Part shown: one piece after another, positions 60,546 through 64,000 of the stretch | Layout of the letters: every line of letters begins with the position of its first letter | Numbering within the stretch: position 1 is the stretch's first letter | Source: Polaribacter sp. | Lineage (GTDB): Bacteria; Bacteroidota; Bacteroidia; Flavobacteriales; Flavobacteriaceae | Assembly: GCA_018663625.1 (NCBI GenBank) | Contig: JABJPX010000069.1 | Coordinates: 52,399-116,398 of the forward strand | Reading direction: 5' to 3' | DNA: 64,000 nucleotides | Notes under the pieces: generated by a model | The model's database searches: none | What the model was told of the DNA's origin: nothing | The model's input: only the letters and a program-made list of their open reading frames with translations | Position numbers and translations under genes: made by a program

Positions 60546-63170
60546 TTATCGAACAAATCGATACGTTGCTTTGATTACAAAAGTGTCTTGAAGGGATGCC
60601 TCAAAAATTTGATTTTGAAGGCTGCTTCCTAAAGAATTTTCTGGATTTCCGGAATCGCTCCCTCCTCTTGCCCAAACAAAAAACAATTCTGATCCTGGAA
60701 TGTATTCCCATCGAACTACTAAATTTGTTTGTAGTTGTGCAAACGAAAAATCGGGTTTCTTAAAACGGTAATCTTCAAGACTATTTTGGGTTTCATCAAT
60801 CGAATAAATCGCATTGTTATCGGCATCAAAACCTGCGGTAAGTTGATTTGTATTGTATTCATTCACACGGTCTTCAAAACGAGAAGCCGTGGGTGTATTC
60901 ACATACTTAAAATCGGCATATCTTCCTCGAGCAATAAAAGGTTGCCCATAGAATTGAAAGGAGAAATTTGGACTTAGACTGTAATTCATCCTTAATGTAG
61001 TAGTCCAAGTTTCGTTGTCTATTTTTCCTAAAACATATCTTTTTTCAGCATCAAAATCTACCTTTGTAACATATTGTGCTTTGTTTGTTGTCTTTCTAAA
61101 TTCGGTATCTAAAGAAATACTAAAAGCATCAAAAGGCTGGTAATTTGTTCGAAATACATAGCGATTGCTTTTAAAAACTTCTTCCTGACTTTTGGATTGA
61201 ACATAGCCGAGTCGAAAACTAAATTTCTGCGTTTCATCGGACCCAACAAAAGTGTAGAGAAAATAATTGTTAGGAGAATGCCAGCGTGGCCCCCCTCTTA
61301 AAAAGGAATTTTCGTAAACATTCGAATTTGTTCCAAATCCGATATTGGTGTCCCAATTGTTTAACCAATTCAATCGTGCGCGAAACTCGGTACTCAATTT
61401 GTTTAAATTTTCTCCAAAATCATAGGCGGTATTCTGTTCGAGGCGAAGCTCAATATTCCTATATATTTTTGTTGGAACCTGCCACAAATACCGAAGTTCT
61501 GAATACTGAATCATTTCGTCTGTCTGACGTAAAAACCCAATATCATTTAATTCTAATTCTGGGGAACGCCATACAAAACCTCCATTGTATCTCCAATTTC
61601 CGCCGCCTTTCTTACCGACCTCTACTCGTCCACCGGTACCCGTTAAAGAAGTTCTATTTGGGTCTAGATTTACATGGGTTGCATCTATTCTTTGAAAGGA
61701 TCTAGAAATGGATTGTTGTGTCTCTAAGATTGCGGTTTTACTTCCTTTGACATGACTTAGAATGGTATTTCCCTCGAAATAGTAGTCCCTATTTTTCCAG
61801 TTGTGCTGAAAATCAATTCCTGCTGTATATGCTGCTTTGTGCAATTCTGAAAAATTACCTGCTAAATCTCTATTCGTAGCTGTAACGATTCCACCAATAA
61901 AAGAATTTCTTTTGTTAAAATCTTTTTGTGCGCGTCCCACAAAATAGTTGGTTAAGGGGGCTACAATCTCTTTTCTTCTTTGACCATCTACTTGTTTTAT
62001 TTCTGAAAATTCATTGGCAGTAACACTTTCTAAAACTCCGATAGACCAGCCATTTTTTGTTTTTCCTGAAAACTTTGCCGCTCCTAAAATTGTTGTATTA
62101 AGCGGTTCGTTAGCAAATTCTCCAGCTGCTAGGTTTGCAGTTCTATTGGGACTTCCACCTATTCTTCTACTGTAAAAAAGATTGTCTCTACCATTGGCAA
62201 ACTTAAAATCGAAAATGTTTTTATTTTCTACAAAAAACGGGCGTTGTTCTTCAAAAAATATCTGAAACCCATCCAAAGCAATGGCGCCTGGATCTGCTTC
62301 TACTTGACCAAAATCTGGGTTGACAGTCAGATCTAAAGTTAGATCATTGGTAATTCCTATTTTGGCGTCTAAACCGCCGTTTATTTTAAAATCACGTCCA
62401 TCTTTGTATGGATTTCCTGCTTCTGCTTGATATTTATCATATTGCAAAACGGTAAAGGGCTGAATTTCTAATTGTTTTTGTGATTTTAAGTTGATGAGCC
62501 CGTGCAACTCCCCTGATTCACTAATAAACCCAGCTTGATCATTGGGGATTCTTTGCCAAAGTGAGCGTTCATTCTCTCTGAAAATATTTCGAGAAACATT
62601 GAACCCCCAAATTTGTGCAGTATCATTTCCAAAACGCAATTGACTGAATGGAATTTTCATTTCTGCAGTCCATCCATTGGCATCAATTTTTGCATTTGTG
62701 TACCAAATAGGATTCCAACTATCGTCCCATTTATTTCCGTTTTGAGTTGCAATTTCTTCTCCTTTTACTCCGGCTGCAGTCGTGGTAAATACAAAAGCAG
62801 TTCTCTTATCGTGATAACTGTCTATAATTACATTCACTCGATCTCCAGCAAATCCATCTCTTCGGGTCAATCGTTGTTGAATTAATCCTGGACGATCATC
62901 AAAAGCACGAATGGCAACATACAAAAACTGTGCATCATAGAGTACTTTAAATTGTGTTTGAAAGGTTGGCGGTGTTCCTTCATCTGGCATTTTTTCAACA
63001 AAATCAGAAGCCCAAGTTCCTGTATCCCAACCTGCATCAGAAAGATCTCCATCGATTACTATTGGTGTTTTTAAAAGTTGTGTAGTGTAAATTCTTTTTG
63101 CTATTTTTTCTTGGGCATGACTCTTTACAAAGAGGAACAAGACAACTAAAGAGATCAGCAAACGAGACAT
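60546..63170 (-). CDS. DUF5916 protein with CBM9-like domain, probable outer membrane barrel
   Basis: An 874-residue exported protein with a signal peptide ending KSHAQ. A CBM9-like beta-sandwich (about residues 30-230) begins TPIVIDGDLSDAGWDTGTWASDF and contains the WGFNVSRNIFRENE signature. The remaining DUF5916 region has alternating aromatic and polar strands and ends on FVIKATYRFVR, as expected for an outer-membrane beta-barrel. Members often accompany amidohydrolases or polysaccharide use but the function is not established. It converges with the pseudouridine synthase gene, with 12 bases between the stops. Confidence 0.87.
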   Translation of the reverse strand: MSRLLISLVVLFLFVKSHAQEKIAKRIYTTQLLKTPIVIDGDLSDAGWDTGTWASDFVEKMPDEGTPPTFQTQFKVLYDAQFLYVAIRAFDDRPGLIQQRLTRRDGFAGDRVNVIIDSYHDKRTAFVFTTTAAGVKGEEIATQNGNKWDDSWNPIWYTNAKIDANGWTAEMKIPFSQLRFGNDTAQIWGFNVSRNIFRENERSLWQRIPNDQAGFISESGELHGLINLKSQKQLEIQPFTVLQYDKYQAEAGNPYKDGRDFKINGGLDAKIGITNDLTLDLTVNPDFGQVEADPGAIALDGFQIFFEEQRPFFVENKNIFDFKFANGRDNLFYSRRIGGSPNRTANLAAGEFANEPLNTTILGAAKFSGKTKNGWSIGVLESVTANEFSEIKQVDGQRRKEIVAPLTNYFVGRAQKDFNKRNSFIGGIVTATNRDLAGNFSELHKAAYTAGIDFQHNWKNRDYYFEGNTILSHVKGSKTAILETQQSISRSFQRIDATHVNLDPNRTSLTGTGGRVEVGKKGGGNWRYNGGFVWRSPELELNDIGFLRQTDEMIQYSELRYLWQVPTKIYRNIELRLEQNTAYDFGENLNKLSTEFRARLNWLNNWDTNIGFGTNSNVYENSFLRGGPRWHSPNNYFLYTFVGSDETQKFSFRLGYVQSKSQEEVFKSNRYVFRTNYQPFDAFSISLDTEFRKTTNKAQYVTKVDFDAEKRYVLGKIDNETWTTTLRMNYSLSPNFSFQFYGQPFIARGRYADFKYVNTPTASRFEDRVNEYNTNQLTAGFDADNNAIYSIDETQNSLEDYRFKKPDFSFAQLQTNLVVRWEYIPGSELFFVWARGGSDSGNPENSLGSSLQNQIFEASLQDTFVIKATYRFVR

Positions 63171-63225
63171 AGTATATTTTTCTTAGTAGAAATAAGATTC
63201 AGAAAGTATTTTTTTTTAAAAAACA

Positions 63226-63233
63226 CAAAAGTA
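63226..63233 (-). promoter_or_regulatory. Promoter -7 element of the DUF5916 gene
   Basis: TACTTTTG on the minus strand matches TAnnTTTG, 55 bases before the start codon. I see no TTG element upstream. Confidence 0.5.
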
Positions 63234-63338
63234 GTTTTTCTATTTTTTAAGGAGTGTGAAATTTTAATAAAAATTGATTTTAAACACTTAAAAAAAACAT
63301 TTTTTTAAATTGTCTTATCTCACAACCATTAAAGGTAA

Positions 63339-63743
63339 AGACAAAACCCCCATATTCCATGTTTTATTTATAACATGAATGGGAAAGCCCCTATGGAAAT
63401 AAAAAAACTCTCTTCTCAAATAGATATTTTTCCAACGCTTTTTGGATATTTAAATTGGAGTTATGAAACCAACTTTTTTGGAAAGGACATCTCAAAAATG
63501 AGGTTCCTAGATGAGCGTGCTTTTATAGGGAATCATCGAAAATTAGTGCTATTAAAAGGGCGCAGGCTCACGGTTTTAGAAACACAAAAAAAACACGCTT
63601 CTTATCAATGGAACAAAAAAGAAAATCTACTAATTCCATCAAAAACAGACTCCAAATTACTTCAGGAAGCGATTGGACACTATCAATCCGCTTTTGAGTT
63701 ATTTACGAATGGGGAAATAAAACTAAAAACAATCAAAAAATAA
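63339..63743 (+). pseudogene. C-terminal remnant of an LTA-synthase/sulfatase-family protein
   Basis: The frame is open after a TAA at 63336. From about 63350 it reads HIPCFIYNMNGKAP, then KLSSQIDIFPTLFGYLNWSY and FFGKDI, which is the C-terminal end of the alkaline-phosphatase-like domain in LTA-synthase/phosphoglycerol transferases. A DERAFIGNHRKLVLL segment and a charged tail follow, as in those proteins. The metal-binding and nucleophile regions of the N-terminal part are absent. Similarity starts before the first ATG (63375), so the ATG-initiated 122-residue frame is probably not a real gene. The 165 bases upstream are A/T-rich and show no further similarity that I can recognise. Confidence 0.75.
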
Positions 63744-63755
63744 TCCAGATGACTG

Positions 63756-63786
63756 TTTGGCAATCAAATAAATAACAGTACATTTG
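63756..63786 (+). promoter_or_regulatory. Promoter of rplM
   Basis: TTTG at 63756-63759 and TACATTTG at 63779-63786 are separated by 19 bases, a near-perfect Bacteroidota promoter. The leader of about 55 bases is rich in A and T with an AAGGAAAAAAAAA stretch. Confidence 0.85.
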
Positions 63787-63845
63787 CACTCCTTTTTTAA
63801 GGAAAAAAAAATTATTATTAACAAACAAAAACTAATAGTGTAATT

Positions 63846-64000
63846 ATGAACACATTAAGTTACAAAACAGTATCAGCAAACAGCGCTACCGTAAACAAGG
63901 AGTGGGTTTTAGTTGATGCAGACGGGCAAACGTTGGGTCGTCTAGCTTCTAAAGTAGCAAAGCTAATTAGAGGTAAATACAAACCAAACTTTACTCCTCA
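63846..64000 (+). CDS. rplM: 50S ribosomal protein L13, N-terminal part only
   Basis: The frame starts at ATG and runs off the window after 51 codons. [20 protein letters not shown] followed by [23 protein letters not shown] is the standard L13 N-terminus. It sits behind a strong promoter, as expected for the rplM-rpsI ribosomal protein operon; rpsI would lie beyond the window. Confidence 0.96.
   Translation, partial: MNTLSYKTVSANSATVNKEWVLVDADGQTLGRLASKVAKLIRGKYKPNFTP

Noticed and set aside
1..64000. Mobile elements, prophage, CRISPR arrays, rRNA operons
   Set aside because: I saw no transposase or integrase domain, no spaced identical repeats beyond the mraZ triple repeat, and no rRNA sequence.

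Overview
The window looks like a chromosome segment of a marine member of the Flavobacteriaceae (Bacteroidota), close to Polaribacter or Tenacibaculum. The grounds are low G+C, promoters of the Bacteroidota type (TAnnTTTG about 7 bases before the inferred transcription start, sometimes with TTG/TTTG about 20 bases further upstream), an alternative complex III respiratory operon, a type IX secretion sorting domain, and few Shine-Dalgarno sequences. The genus is inference. Almost all of it is ordinary chromosomal housekeeping DNA. I found no insertion sequence, prophage or CRISPR array, but there are two truncated gene remnants.

Layout. 1-8.3 kb, minus strand: the division and cell wall (dcw) cluster mraZ-rsmH-ftsL-ftsI-murE-mraY-murD-ftsW, with ftsW cut by the window edge. 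A triple 10-bp repeat in front of mraZ is the likely MraZ operator. murE has no ATG, GTG or TTG start and appears to begin at CTG. 8.4-12.4 kb, plus strand: alpha/beta hydrolase, engB, an RluA-type pseudouridine synthase, an AlkB-type alkane monooxygenase and a nitroreductase. 12.4-20.9 kb: penicillin acylase family enzyme (-), a sugar aminotransferase with galE (+), an M16 peptidase lipoprotein (+) and fabD (-).

21.1-26.3 kb, plus strand: an arsenosugar biosynthesis operon. It holds DUF547, a CMD/peroxidase-like protein, radical SAM ArsS, a rhodanese, a CofC-like glycosyltransferase, purine nucleoside phosphorylase and ArsM, and closes with a strong terminator. A convergent SulP-rhodanese-HMA operon (26.4-28.4 kb) faces it. 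ruvB follows.

29.6-41.1 kb, minus strand: one respiratory operon, actA-B-C-D-E-F followed by cytochrome oxidase subunits II and I. It would carry electrons from quinol through alternative complex III to an aa3/caa3-type oxidase. 41.2-47.5 kb: a SPOR protein, the rimP-nusA-infB operon with a terminator-like hairpin in its leader, a universal stress protein and tRNA-Gln(TTG).

47.6-64 kb: a large GT117/DUF2723 membrane protein, a thioredoxin-fold protein without catalytic cysteines, a metallophosphoesterase and polA. The 3' remnant of a sodium/solute symporter follows polA. Next come a secreted PETase-like polyester hydrolase with a T9SS sorting tail, a PLP-dependent enzyme, a large RluA-family protein, a DUF5916 outer-membrane-type protein, an LTA-synthase/sulfatase remnant and the start of rplM.

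The most interesting items are the PETase-like enzyme, the complete arsenosugar operon, the CTG start of murE, the possible attenuator before rimP-nusA-infB, and the two gene remnants.
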